Assembly (NCBI RefSeq): GCF_905147045.1
Contig: NC_065902.1
Span: 3,727,377-3,791,376 of the forward strand
Source: Nymphalis io
Lineage: Eukaryota > Arthropoda > Insecta > Lepidoptera > Nymphalidae
Direction: 5' to 3'
Length of the DNA: 64,000 bases
The notes under the pieces: model-generated
Seen by the model: the letters and a program-made list of their open reading frames with translations, nothing else
The model's database searches: none
Told to the model about the DNA's origin: nothing
Position numbers and translations under genes: made by a program
Shown here: positions 33,610-46,923 of the stretch, one piece after another
Layout: every line of letters starts with the position of its first letter
Numbering within the stretch: position 1 is the first letter of the stretch

Positions 33610-36600
33610 TTAAATAGATTTGTAAATAATTTCTTCGTCTACATCTGTAGAATAGTCCAAATTTTTGGGCTTCGATGTTGTTTTCCAATGTCTTATATTT
33701 ATCGGTTCGCTGAAATATAAAGTAAAATAAATTATATTTTCTTATAAAATATGTTACATTTATTTACAATATATTTTCTATGACTTTTAAATTATTGTAT
33801 TTGTTAGTGATTTGAATAGTCATCTTATTTCCAAACTTTAAAATGGTAAATGCACCTAATATAAAATTATTTATTTTGTATATAATTTATTTTGGTATTT
33901 TTTATGATGTATTTACTCGATACAACCTGTTTAGGGATTATTAACCATTATTTTAACCTAGAAGATGATCTCGTATGTTCATAATATTAAAAGAATAAGC
34001 TTCTACCTTACAATATTATACAATATAATAATTAGTTATTACTAACTAGATCGTTTGAACAATTACTAATAAACTATTGTTTATATTATAGATGATGAAG
34101 CCAGTGGTAAGAACGCGTGAATCTGAGCTGAATTTTTATGTGCTTAATTTGCGATTATGATTCATCTCGTGCTTGACGGTGAAGGAAAATATCGTGACAA
34201 AACCTGCATGTGTCTAATTTTACTGAAATTCTGCCACATGTGTATTCCAACAACCTGCATTGGAGCAGCGTGGTGGAGTAAGCTCCAAGCCTCCTCAAAA
34301 AGGAAGAAAGGCCTTAGACCGGCAGTGGGACATTGACAGGGTGTTACTGATTATATAATAGTAAATTTAATTATAGAACCTTTTTGGATTGTCTTCTTTT
34401 CGTAATCTAATACCCAGAGACTCGTCTATAGCACCTGCGTCTTCCTCTTCAGTTGTTTTTAGTTTCGTAAGTACACTACCAAGAGCTCTTTGCACTTTGT
34501 TATCGTAATAACTCTCTTTATCTGAATCAGTTACTATTGGTCGTAACACTGGGTCGAACATTTTTCTTAAAATCTCTCTAGACCCACTTTGCCATAATGT
34601 CGTGGAAACTGTTGGATATGTTACTAATAGGTGCTGAGTTGGAAGTATTGGTAAAATATTGTTTGGTTCCTATGAAAAAAAAAACATCTGTATAAATGAT
34701 TATTTTAAACTTACTAACTTTTTTATACTACCGTTTTATATAATTTTTGGAACAACGTATATTTTATATTCCAACACCATTTTAATTTTGGTTTGAACTT
34801 TTGCCTTTGTTTCGAATATTGATAATTATAATGTGCTAGATCTGGTGGCCAGCTGTCTCGAAAACCTGGGGTAAAATTCGGGATATGTCGGCCACCAAAA
34901 GGTTATTGGGGTTTCCTGTAAGGGTATTTTAGTAGCAGTCCGGAATCTGTAAATTTGTAGTATTTACACATCCGTGCCTCGGAAAGCGCGTTAATGTGTT
35001 GTGTGTCCTGCGCCTGAACCTTTTCCAGTTATGTTGGATTTGCCGTGCCATTGGATTATGAGAGTTAGAATATTTCCCACACATTTGGCTTGTCTCTCGC
35101 GATAACGGCGGCCATGGCCAAAGCGTTGATTATTGAGTGATTATTTCCTAAGCTATATTTAGACTTTCAGTTATCTACGAGTTAAATCAGAACGTTTGGA
35201 CGTATCTTCTTAATTCCATTCAAACGTAAGTATTTTGTAGGTTTACCTTAGAACTTATAGATTGTTCGTTCGTTTCGATTAATGTTTTAGGGCGTTCTAA
35301 ATACTTTGTTAGCCTTTCAGCGTACTTTCTTGTATCTTGATCTTGCATCCATTTATTTGACATTGCTGCTTCATCGTTTGATTGCACTTCTTGTTTATAG
35401 TCATCAATCAGGTTAATTGGAAAGTCTGCAATATACATTTTTTATAATATTAAGGCTAAAATAAAGATTTATTTTTATTTTTTATAGAAAAAGTAGGCGG
35501 ACGAGCATATTGGCCACCTGGTAAGTGGTCACCAACGCCCGTAGATGTAAGAAATATTAACCATCGCTTATATCGCCACCAACCTTGGGAACGAAGGTTT
35601 ATGTCCCTTGTGCCTGTAATAAAACTGGCTCACTCACCCTTTAAACCGTAACGCAACAATACTAAATACGGCTGTTTTGCGGTAGAATATCTGATGAGTG
35701 GGTGGTACCTACCCAGACGAGCTTGCACAAAACCCTACCATTAGTAAAAATAAAACTTATTTGAATATTTACTTCTAATAGTGCCAAAGAAAATATACGA
35801 TTAAGTAAACCATTGTATTCAATTTTTATTAATTTTATTTGCATGTTCAAATAAATTTTGTTAAATAAAATATAAGTGCCATATAAACTAGTGTGTCGCT
35901 TCGCGTCTGTTGTGTGCACCTATAGCGCAGTACTTTGAATGTTGATATAACATTATCAATATCAATATCGATATTTACGTATTAAAAATCTGGATATTAA
36001 TGACTGGCAACAGGTAACTATAGGAAAATACCTTTATCGATTGTCCATAAATTTATTAAGACTATACTTTCCCATTATTTCGGGATAACAGTATGGTTGG
36101 CTAAAAAGCCTTCAATTTATAATATTAAATTTTTAAATATATGTTTTTCATGCGATCGTGTGCTCTATATATTTGTATAAAGATCAAAATACTCTGACAA
36201 ATAAGCTTACTAGAAACACCAGAAATAACAAATAAAACTTAGCTTAACAACTTATTATTAATATATTTAAAAAAACAGTAGTAATAAACTTACCATCTTC
36301 ATCGTCGCCCATTCTTCTTTTTGGCTGGAATATACTTGGCTTATCGTTAAATTGTCCTCTTCGCATGTAAACTTTTACATCGTTCCCTGTCATTAAACAG
36401 AACTTATTTTACCAAATATACGTTATGTCATGAACAAATGTTATGTCATATTATGTTAAGAAAACAATAATAAATAAGGGTTGGAGTTATAACTTGTTTT
36501 CTTTCCGGCAGAATATATATAAATTTAACTGTTTTGATTCACAGAACATTGTGTTTGAAATATTACCAAAGAATAACTACTTAGTTTATTGCCGCTTTTT

Positions 36601-38123
36601 CTCGGATAGAATAGAATCTGCATTCATAATGCAATAAAGTATATTTTCAGTCATTATACAGGATAATACTACACAGAATACTAAGAATAAAGGATTAGGG
36701 TAAATGTACGAAAGTGACTGATATTTCTGCAATGCTTACTACAATTTTATTGTTCTTACGCAAAACGAAACGTTTTTAGAACATAGTAACCGCGCGGACT
36801 TTAATGGTTACTTTACATATAAAGTATGTATTTATATAAATATAATCTGTTGGCGATACATTCAAAGTCTTGCTTTGCTAGATTGTTATTAAAGTGGATA
36901 TAATGGTGTTATTGTTATTAAATAAAATAGAAATAATAATCAGCATTTAGTATCCGACTCAGTGCTAGCATTATTATTAGTAATATTATTTTATCATACA
37001 AAACTTATATTCGCGTTCAATATACGGGAGCTATGAATGACTTTTGTTTTCATCGTGATGATGAATGAAATATTTACTTGTAAATGTTACGAACTCTGCC
37101 ACGCAATAGTTGTAACCGTAAGCGATGCCAGCCATGGATGCAATTAATAGCCCGCAGCACACGGCGTATGCCAACCAACACGAGAGGCAGAACGTTAGCG
37201 CCCTGATTTAGTACATAAAATAAATACCAATGTAATTGTTAAAACACTTTTAATCTTTTATTTTTAAAGGACCTTTATAGGCAGCCTATATGTCGGCCTC
37301 ATCGTTACACGCTAAATAAAATAAAAAAGGCTTAAAACTAAGACTAATTCAGTTTGAGAGAATCACTAACAAATTCATATATTTTAATTGCCGAAATACT
37401 CGAAGGTTGGAACCGGGAAAAATGATCATGACATTTTACGAAAAACAACTAATTTCAAACTAAACTAACCTGCCAATCATATAAGTAGTAAAATAATTGT
37501 AGAATATCTATATTATATGTTGGTGTGGGAGTTTGTTATTAATCTTATTATAGCATATTCCAATCGAAGGAGTAAGATAAACAAGCCTTCCATGCGACTT
37601 GCTAAGCTATATTATGCACTACAGTCAGTTCTTGATTAATGTATCTTTAGTTATTATACAACACTATTCCAACTACTTATGTCAATTTTAATTTTACTTT
37701 CAAAGTTTCGATAACAACTTTGCCGATATTTATAGACATTTTTTCGCGAATCCATAATAAAAACCATATATTATTCAAGAACTCGATCAATTAGTCAGTT
37801 TAATGTCAAAGTTGTTTATTTCTCTTGATTCGTCTTGTGGTTGGAATAGGCTATATTTTTTTATTATTGTTACTTTTGTCTTTGTGAAATTGTTTTTAGA
37901 TTACATCACAATAATTTCGAAGTCAATGTTTCATGAAGCTTTATTATACGACTGCCGAAAAAAGGAGTGCAATAGTGTTAAGTTTATTTTGCAATAGTTT
38001 TTAAATGTCTGGACAGATTTGGATGTATGGGGATTTGGATGTTTGGGATGGGATTGGAGTATGTTTTTCTTACCTTTGAAACAAATCCAAAGTCCAACCG
38101 AAACAGTTACATACGTAGCACAT
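33610..38123 (-). CDS. Gene E: single-pass membrane protein of unknown family, 278 residues
   Basis: Spliced model of six exons in transcript order: 38123-38074, 37202-37078, 36386-36294, 35425-35247, 34669-34380, 33709-33610. The phases (2,1,1,0,2) fit throughout and the frame closes with TAA. The N-terminus is short and Cys-rich (MCYVCNCFGW), followed by one hydrophobic segment at about residues 18-45 (TFCLSCWLAYAVCCGLLIAS). About 230 polar residues follow, rich in Lys, Asp and Glu, with helical stretches and a conserved-looking PILPTQHLLVTYPTVSTT block in exon 5. The exon 5 donor is gttcta, which is weak, so the last junction is less certain. I do not recognise the family. Topology cannot be fixed from this alone. 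The gene is convergent with gene D, with 699 bp between stop codons. An alternative start upstream in another frame (no ATG) does not splice in frame. Confidence 0.72.
34088..34350 (+). mobile_element. SINE S1 with internal deletion of the B box
   Basis: The S1 head CCAGTGGTAAGAACGCGTGA is joined directly to the body (GCTGAATTTTTATGTGC). The body and tail are otherwise good, ending GCAGTGGGACATTGACAG. It lies in intron 5 of gene E, antisense to that gene. Confidence 0.8.
34865..35115 (+). repeat. SINE S2 body, decayed
   Basis: GTAGCAGTCCGGAATCTG, CGGAAAGCGCGTTAATG and GGATTATGAGAGTTAG follow the S2 order. It lies in intron 4 of gene E. Confidence 0.7.
35470..35745 (-). repeat. R1 element, near full length
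   Basis: T-rich lead, GTAGGCGGACGAGCATATTG, through CAGACGAGCTTGCACAAAAC. It lies in intron 3 of gene E. Confidence 0.83.
37549..37855 (+). mobile_element. TIR element R5, full-length copy
   Basis: Ends TATAGCATATTCCAATC and GGTTGGAATAGGCTATA form 17-bp inverted repeats with few mismatches. It has no coding capacity, so it is a non-autonomous DNA element. It lies in intron 1 of gene E. Confidence 0.78.
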
Positions 38124-38254
38124 AACACAATCTTCACAATCAAATGTAGATGTACCAAGTTTTGTACAGATGTAATAATATTATATATATTACATAATCA
38201 CGACATCTTCATGATCACGATTACCTGAAATTACAAATAAAGTACATTTACTTG

Positions 38255-38322
38255 GTACAAGGCCTTAGCCTTGCTTAAGCCCGTCTGTGTAGGTATCACC
38301 CACTCATCACATACTCGAGCTT
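38255..38322 (+). repeat. R1 element fragment
   Basis: CAAGGCCTTAGCCTTGCTTA and GTAGGTATCACCCACTCATC match the 5' part of R1. Confidence 0.55.
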
Positions 38323-39529
38323 TAGGTAAGATTATATCGATAATCGATCTTCAATCCACGTGCCAATAAAATATAATGTTACTAAACGACGAGAAAATTA
38401 TACGTCAAAAATATTCCACTCAAGTGCTCTTTTGATTTTATCTTAAAAATCGTATATTTACAAACGATTTTTTACCTTTCTTAGTTTTAATTTAAAATTA
38501 ATAATTAATTTAATAGACGGCTAATTTACTTAAAGTTTTATTACAGAGAGAATTTATCAATGCATACATATAATTATATATTTTAAACAAAGTTGCAAGA
38601 AATAGTTTATTTTTTGTCTTCAGAGTCGATTGATATTATTTACATGCATAAACTGAAATTTCAAAGTTTTGTTCACGATCCGAAAAACAAATAGCAGTAG
38701 GCGGAATTTTTGTTAAATATACACTATATACACTTATAACCTATCATGCCGCTTTCTTATAAATACCATTCTGGCAAGAAAATGATGTTGAGGATGAATT
38801 TTTTATACGTATTTGTTAATAATATTTTATAATTTGCTATTAACTCAATTTCAACGAAGTGCGCATAAAATGATGATAAAGAAATAAATTTAACAGTGAA
38901 CTGAAGAATTCAAGGAATTAATGAATTTCATGTTTATGTCTTGTAAAATTTTCTTATGGAGCTTGTATTTTCTCACCCCCCCACACTCGCATGCTTATGC
39001 ATGTATAATGCCCACGCGATCATATTAACAGTAGGTTTTTTTATTGCGGATGTCAGGCCTTTTACATCAATTCTGTCGGTTACAAAAGGCCTTAAAATTA
39101 CCCAAATAATATATACAAAAGAAAGGCTTCTTTTAAGTAGCTACAAATTACACCAATTTTTTAAGACTTATGAAAAAAAAAAATTAGAGAGCACGGTATA
39201 TCTCTGGCAATATACAATGTATGTTTATTTTATATATATTGTCATAAATATATCAATTTACCAATCAGTTATACTAGTTTAATATAAAAACTTAGCTTTA
39301 CTATACGTTTTACCTTTACAAAAATTCCAAGCTCTTGGTATGACATAAAAATGGAAAAGGAAATATTTTCTTATATTTTCTTAAGGAGAAAGTTTGGATA
39401 AACATGTGGAAAAACTAACATGCAGATTGCCTTAATGTCTTTAAACTTTTATTGAAGGACAAGATACCGTATCACTGTTAATCGGTTTTCAACATTTAAC
39501 GAGTGAAATACAATTTTTTTTTACAATTA

Positions 39530-39640
39530 ATAGGCCAGCGTTTGACCGTTGACTTGCCTGATGTTAAGTATCGACACGGTCTAAGATGTAGCACGCTTGC
39601 CTATAAGAAACCTGTTTGACAATGCGAATGTTTTTACAGA
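39530..39640 (+). repeat. Interspersed repeat R7 fragment
   Basis: GCCAGCGTTTGACCGTTGAC, TTGCCTGATGTTAAGTATCG and CACGCTTGCCTATAAGA follow a familiar lepidopteran repeat order. Confidence 0.5.
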
Positions 39641-41337
39641 ATAGCATTGTCGGGGACTTCTGAGAAGCACTGACTCAGATATTATCCCCGAACTAAAACT
39701 AATAAAGGTAAACTAATAATGGTATACAAGATATGATATATGTATAACGTTTGTATAGAAAACAGACATGAAAATAATCACTAATTATGAGATCATAAGG
39801 TAATTATGGAGTCGATTAAAACCCTTGGATTCGTATTTCGTATCTTGAATTTCGAATATCGGTGTCGTTTTGACGGATAGAATAAAAAATCAACAATGAA
39901 TTAATGAATGAGTTTAAGGCGTAAACACAAACAGAAAACTGACATTTAAGTTATTGTTAATAAATCAAGCAATTAAAATAAACGCTTCGAGGAGAAAACG
40001 TTACATTTAAAAAAAATCTTCTACCAGTTTATTTGGATATTATCAAGGTGTGACAATATAAATAACTTAAACCTGTCTTACATAACAGGGATACCTGACC
40101 TGATACGATAACTGTATCGATGGACGCTGAGACCTTATACCGTGCACGTATTATCTAGACAAGCTTAGCTTTGTACTAAGGTGTAATGTAATCCATATGG
40201 AAATTTTAACAAGCACTATACGTGTAAAAGCAGTCGAACGACACGTGATATTGTCGAATCAATAAGAGCAAGAGTGGATAGCACGTGCTCGTCTATACAT
40301 TAATTGGAATTTTTATGAAAAAAAGGAATTTTAACATTCATGAGTATAACGTACAAACGTAACGTCATAACGTCAAATGTTCGCAGTTTCATTGATAAAA
40401 TTTTCATACATTTTGAGAAGAAAACATTGTTCTTGTGGACATAAATATTAGAATCAATTAACGTAATCTTGTTCATATTTTTTTTTATTAAATGTCTTAT
40501 TGAATGTAGGTTTTTAGGAAAAATATGCTTAGATACTAGGTAATATATTTTGAATTTTACACTATTTTCAGTAAATTTAATTGAGTAAAATATAAAACTC
40601 TTAAGTGAAGAAAGTGGAAAACTTAATAAAATTACATGAAAGTGTAGAAAATTTTCGTCGTTAGAGCTCATACAAGGAATTTGAATAAATAATCTTTGGA
40701 GACCTTCGGTCTCTAGCTGTCGTTCACGAGTGTTGCCATCATTTATTAACAAATTTAGTTTCTTATAAGGGAATTATTAGCGCTTATTTTATTTAAAATA
40801 AAATAAATTTTACTTTAATTCATTATACTATCTGTTGACATCTTAAATAAATAATTCGTACGCAATAGGCCAGGGCAAATCGGGCAAGTCACAGTCCAGA
40901 ATATTTTTAACTTTTTGCTAATTCATAAAATTTATTGATATAAATACTAAAATAAATACTAAAATAGAGCTGAAATATGAAATCGCTAAATGAATATAAA
41001 ACTTAATCTGTTCATTTTAAAAGCTATTTAAGTTGTTAGAATTATTTATTATTTTTAACATTGGTTAGGCCTCTATATTTTTCAAATAATTCATTTTATA
41101 TGCAGCGGTGTACGTTGCACAAAATTGTTATACATATTTAAGTAGGTGTACATAGCTTTATATGTTTTTAGAGTAAACTTGCCGACACTAACTAAATTCA
41201 AATGACTAAAATTTACTGTTATGTATGTACATAAATAATTTACATTTGTTACGTGGAAGTGATAGCGGCATGCATAGTACGTTGGCTTAAACTCAAGAAG
41301 TAATAAGAAATATGATTAAGATATCTAACTTAAATTT

Positions 41338-41422
41338 GAGCAGCGTGGTGAAATTAAAACGTTCTCTAAATGAGATGAGACATAGCCCAGCAGTGGGATA
41401 TTATTTTACGGGCTGTCATATT
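41338..41422 (+). repeat. SINE S1 tail fragment
   Basis: GAGCAGCGTGGTG is followed by TAGCCCAGCAGTGGGATAT. Confidence 0.65.
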
Positions 41423-42271
41423 ACTTTAATTTAATAACTAAATTAAATTTCTTATTACTTTTTATAACACGTTTTTAATTAAAAAAAAACTTCATTACTG
41501 TATTCTAATTAACCCTAAATACACGATTTATAATGATATTAGACTGTTTTATTAAAATAAAGAAAACTTTAATTGTATTCTATTTTCGTAGGAGGTGTAG
41601 CGATTCGTAGCGTTGCATATTAAAACCAGCAGCTGTTAACCATCAAAATGAAAATTAAAATGAACTTCATTGAAGTATGCTCTTACAAGAAGCAAGTCTT
41701 TGAACCGTCATTTTAAAACCGGTTTGGAAAATGAATGTATTCTACAGGTATATAATAGTAGATAGTAGTACTAACTAGTACATAAAAATGCTCAAGAAAA
41801 TCATACATTAATCTAATTCGAATTATTTTTAATTGATAACAAAGGTACAAAATAAAAATAACATAATATATTTTACGTATATTCTGTTTGAATAAGAAAT
41901 AGGCGGATTTTATAATGCTATAAAAATATGCATGAGAATTAAAACATCTGGTACATTTTAGTTATTTTTGAGAAAAGCACAAAATAAACGCGTTTTGAAA
42001 GCGTCAAATAAATATTTGTGGTTTTCACACACGTGGGAAGGTTTATTCTGTTCTAAAAAATATAATAGAAGTCTTTTCTCTCTTTATTTGACTAAACAAG
42101 CGACTGTTTATTTGGAAACGGCTGGCCTAATTTAAATTTTTATCTATCCATCATTGTGGTGGCTACAGTTTATGGCTATCGTGAGAATTGAATTTTTTAC
42201 GTTATATAACTATTATTATTCCTGATTTATGTTATTTGACAATGATTTATTATGTGTTAAATGCCTTGTTG

Positions 42272-42395
42272 GTCAAGGCTAGCTTTCCAAGGCTGCAGAT
42301 CCCGAGGGTTTATATATATTTCGGGTCAGCCCAATAAAAAGTTGTTGTTTTACTGTCAAGTCATTCTCTTCAGAGTTTATTTGTTAGCTATTGAA
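42272..42395 (+). repeat. SINE S2 head/middle fragment
   Basis: GGCTGCAGATCCCGAGGGTT, then GGTCAGCCCAATAAAAAGTT and a decayed body. Confidence 0.6.
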
Positions 42396-45300
42396 TTCGG
42401 TTCTACACCTGAATACTCTCCGGTAATTATGGATTGCATCTCATCCAGTTATCTTTCGCGGTTGGTTATACTTTGGAAATAACTGCCGTCACTGGTATTT
42501 GATAATGAGAATAAAAATGTTTTTTTAAAGTATATCTTTTTTAACTTTAACAAAAAAAATATAGAAACTTTGTTAGAAATATACGATAGATAATGTTCGA
42601 GGGTTATTATATTTAGGAGCTTAATGTGCTCATGAATTTTGTTTGAATATTCCGATCGAAAAGTTCGTGTTTCTTTATCATTGATACAAAAAGATTATTG
42701 ATACATTGACTGTCTGGACGAGAAGGAAAACTTTCAGCATTGGAAGCCATGTATGTATACACCTACTATATACTCATAATATTATTGCTGAGCTCAGCTT
42801 AATAATCAATTTTATTGAATGTCTATTTTTATACATTATTATTATACAGTTGATAAATTTTTAATTATACAAATTAAAAGCTTTGATATAAATGTTATTT
42901 GCTCACCTTATACTTGTAGAATTATTATAATCTATAAAAAGATAATATGAAATTAATCTTTGAGTAAAAAAATGTAAGAACTTATCCAAAAATGTCGAAA
43001 TTAAATAAAAGATTTGGACTTTACTGATTTGACATAATCAATTTTTTTATTTCATATTATATGTTCTTCTCGGAAAAGGTAAATGTATTCCACTATACAG
43101 CCTTGAAACATGCTCTAATCTTTTTCATATATTAGGTAGCGGTGAGAATATATTAATTCCATTTTACGCATGTTTTGTTTCGAAACAAAATAAATATTAA
43201 CAAATTTCAAATATTACCCTAAAATATATAAGTTATTGATTTAATTGCTTTCATAATTATCATTGTTTTTTAAATGAGCGTTTTTGTGTTCGTAGCGATA
43301 GACCTTACGTAATAATATTTAAAAAAAACATTTCTTAAGCTGTATCACTGCCGCACCCACAATAGAGATAAAATGTTTTGTGCGTGCTAGAGAATGTGTA
43401 ATAATCAGTGCTTGTTTATTTGTTTTGTCGACGTAAGATCGAATACTGTACTACAGGACATGCTCGGGTATAAATATGAACCAAGAAATACATAAATATA
43501 CACGTGGATCTATCGATAAAATAAACATTTACATATTTTATTTAAACGTAAGATTACAAAATGTTTTATTTAATTAGGTTCTTATTTTTTATTGCTAAAG
43601 TACACGCGTCGAAGCAGTTCCGAAAGAGTTTAAAGTTTGTTTTTTTTATATTGTACTGGAAACGTCCGCGCTCTAGAAATCGCAACACGGCTGCAGTTGC
43701 AGATTTTGCAGTGCTAGGCAAGGCACTCTGCCTTACCCAGTTTAAGCCCGCCCCACTCGTAGATGCTGTATTTAGTTCAATCAGACACGTTATCTTTATA
43801 GACTACCCGTGTTCTTGCTCCTCACTTTTGTTCGTGATGTGAGTTGACGATATTGTAGACGTTGGCAATATAGTAGAGTAGGCGATTAATTTCTGCAAAA
43901 AACCATAACTTTAACTTTAGAGTTAAGCTCTACAACCTAAGTTTTGCCAACTTATTAGTTTTTTTTTTGGTTTCAATGGTGAGTGTGTAACAACTACTTC
44001 ATGGACATTAATAAAGATATTTGTTAAACAAATAATTTTGTTTTTGTTTAATGCTTGTAAAATTAGTCTTTGTAATTGTAAAAATAGTCGAATATTTCAA
44101 TGTAACTTTCTAAGGTCAAATTTGGACCAACGATTTGTGTTAAGGACACCTTTTTACCCCTTTTGTCGTCAAAATTGTACGATAATACCAACTACTTTAT
44201 TTATCATATTATTAATATGTATTAAATAAATCACCGTTTTCATGTTTTTTTTTTAATACGTATATAATAATATATATATAATATGATGAATGAATGAATG
44301 AAACATGAAAATATAATCATTGCACGTCATGTAACGAAAGTGATCCGTCTGTTATAATGTTAGAAACTACTTAACCAGTTTTATCCGGTTCACCTGGTGG
44401 ATGGATTGATTCTAGGAAAAGATTTTAGATGTATAAGATACTTTAGTATCTCCATGCGGGAAGAGCGGAGTGATTACGTTGAACAGTTTACAAGATCACT
44501 GAAATACAAGACAACTACGACTGTGAGCTTAAGCAGATCTGAAGAACTGTTTGGAATTAAGAAATACTTTTGAAGTATTCAATCTGTTCGAGCCCGTGAT
44601 ACCATTTTATTTTTAAGGGTATCGTATCATGTAATAGGAAAAACAGTATTTTGCTGTAGTGTAGATAGAATTGTAAATTAAAAAAAGTTGGTACTCGTAC
44701 AACAAAAGCGTATGGAAATAATGGATGACGTTTTATTTTCGGTCTGTGTCTACTACTAAAAATATACAATTCTATTCTTGAAACTAGTAAAACACACATA
44801 CATAGATGATGTCATAAATTACTTTCGCGTAGGTATTAAGTTAGTACATTAATTTCTTATATCGACAAAATTAACAATGTAATATTATTTTTCTATTTTG
44901 TTATGAAAATTTAATGATTTCAAAAGTTTCTATGCTTTGCGTACGATTTCGAATATATCATCGTATCAGCTCCAAAAGGATCATATAAATACGATATAAA
45001 TCGTACGGTTGCCAATGCTGGTTTGAGCGGACGAAGAAAAGTTCCCGCAATTTACTACTTACTAGTTCCCTCTAACATATTCTTGTTTGTTTTTTTTTAA
45101 TTAATGTTGCCATCTTCCACAGCGACAATATTTGCGTTTATTATGTAATTAATGGTAAACACGAGTTAAAGTGAAAACAAGTCACACTTGATCGACACAG
45201 CGTTTATACAACGAATGAATTACATTAGAGTAATGTAATCGTATCATTAGATTTGTGAAATATTTTCAACAAAAACCTATTAAATACTACGGTAGTGTAT

Positions 45301-46733
45301 GAAAATATAGGCATGTCGTATCAAAATTTCAGTTTTTTTTTCTATACTAGTTGCTTATTGATTATATATTAAGTGCAATAACCGTCGGTGACTATAAGCA
45401 CGAATTTTGTATGAAGTATTCATAAATATATCTTTTTTTAATAGAAGGTAACAGCGCTGTCAGACGGGCAATGCGCGTATCGAAATTTTAAATATAGATT
45501 GGCATATATATTATAACACTACGATTGTTTTAAAGGGAATTCTTACTATATATATACTTAATTAATATAAAATATTATAAAAAAGAATAGGATAATTGCT
45601 AACGTAGCAAGATACAGGCTTAGAGTTATATCATCTACTCCTTTTGAAAAGTAAAAAATACGACTCGAAAAGGTACAAAAATCACTATTGTTTTAAATTA
45701 ATATAAAGAAATTATAATTTAAGAGGTCATTTAGTTCAGAACTTTTAGTTTGACTCGTAAAAATAATTTTCTTTAAGATTATATATTTATAAAAAATAAA
45801 TCAATTAAATGAATTTAAATGCTAGTTTTTACTTAATAAAACAAATTAATCCATGATGATTTAAAAAAACATGTACGTTTGCTTACCTACGCGAATATCT
45901 TCTTTTATTCGGTTTCACACAATATGTCTTTACGTCGCCATTGATTTGACATTCAAAAAAAGAAGACATTCAATATTTAAAGGTAAAGCTGTAAGTATTA
46001 ATATACTCTGTATAATTTTGTAGGTATAATTACAAGGCAATACATTTTATAAGGTTATAAACTTTTTTAAAAATATAACACGGTTAAGAGATTTTGAATA
46101 AAATATAATATGGACATGTTCATAATTCTGAGCCGACGATTCGATATTTAAAATTGCGTTCTAAAATGGTTCCACATAAATGAATCCGTATTTTTGAGAT
46201 ACATCCGTAATCCGCTTTCCGGTTTTCCGGGCAGAAGATTTAAAAAATGAAAACGAAATTATTTTTAAAATATTTAAAAACATTCTTTCATGAAGAGAAT
46301 AATTAAAGATAATTCAATATTATGCGAATTATAAAATTGTATGAACTAGGAGAGAATACTTGTAAATTTGTTTTTTATGTAGTTTAACAAATTACAAATA
46401 CTTCGATATAGGTTTTTTATACGTAAAATTTAAACAAATAGAATGGTAGTGGTAGTGTCTATAGAGATTACAATGTGTTTGAATATACCTGAAAACGTAT
46501 TTTACGTAAAAAAATGTATCATCTGGTGACATTATAAAACTTATTTACTAAACCTGACGTATTAACATCTTATCATGTGTTTTAAAAATTATGTCATGAC
46601 ATTTGTGCAAATGCCAAGAATTTAAAAGTAATTGTCGCCAATTGTTTGTATATTGTGCTAAAAAACCTACAAATCGAAACAATAGACAAACTACGAGTTG
46701 TATACTACTAGTGTAGCAACTGTTTGATATGCT

Positions 46734-46923
46734 TCAGTCAGCCGCCGTGTGTCCGGGTCGGTGCACGCCCGCCCGCCCTTCGTCATACGCTCCCTGAATC
46801 GTATTCCGACTTTCATAGAACTGAAGTAACTTTGTGATTTGAAAATAATTTAATTCTTTAGTGTTGTTCGTGTAATGTGCATTTAAAACTTTTGTTAGCA
46901 AGGATTAAAAGGGTTTTTTTAAG
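46734..46923 (+). promoter_or_regulatory. Candidate promoter and untranslated first exon
   Basis: An initiator-like TCAGTC (46734-46739) is followed at once by a short C+G-rich, CpG-bearing stretch (46741-46800) that stands out from its A+T-rich surroundings. About 190 bp downstream there is a good splice donor, AAG|GTAACA, after 46923. No long open frame is present, which fits a 5' UTR exon of a plus-strand gene whose next exon lies beyond the window or was not recognised. No repeat family seen elsewhere in the window matches it. Confidence 0.35.

Larger units (their letters stand above)
38124..46733. other. Gene-poor region, left part
   Basis: Only repeat fragments (R1, R7, S1, S2) were recognised. 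Open frames are short or lack an ATG at a sensible place, and no splice-consistent exon chain was found. The stretch at 43660-43800 is C+G-richer but unrecognised. Confidence 0.45.

Noticed and set aside
38074..38158. Alternative gene E exon frame with a longer hydrophobic segment
   Set aside because: It has no ATG and leaves phase 1, which does not join exon 2; the frame from the ATG at 38123 joins in phase 2.
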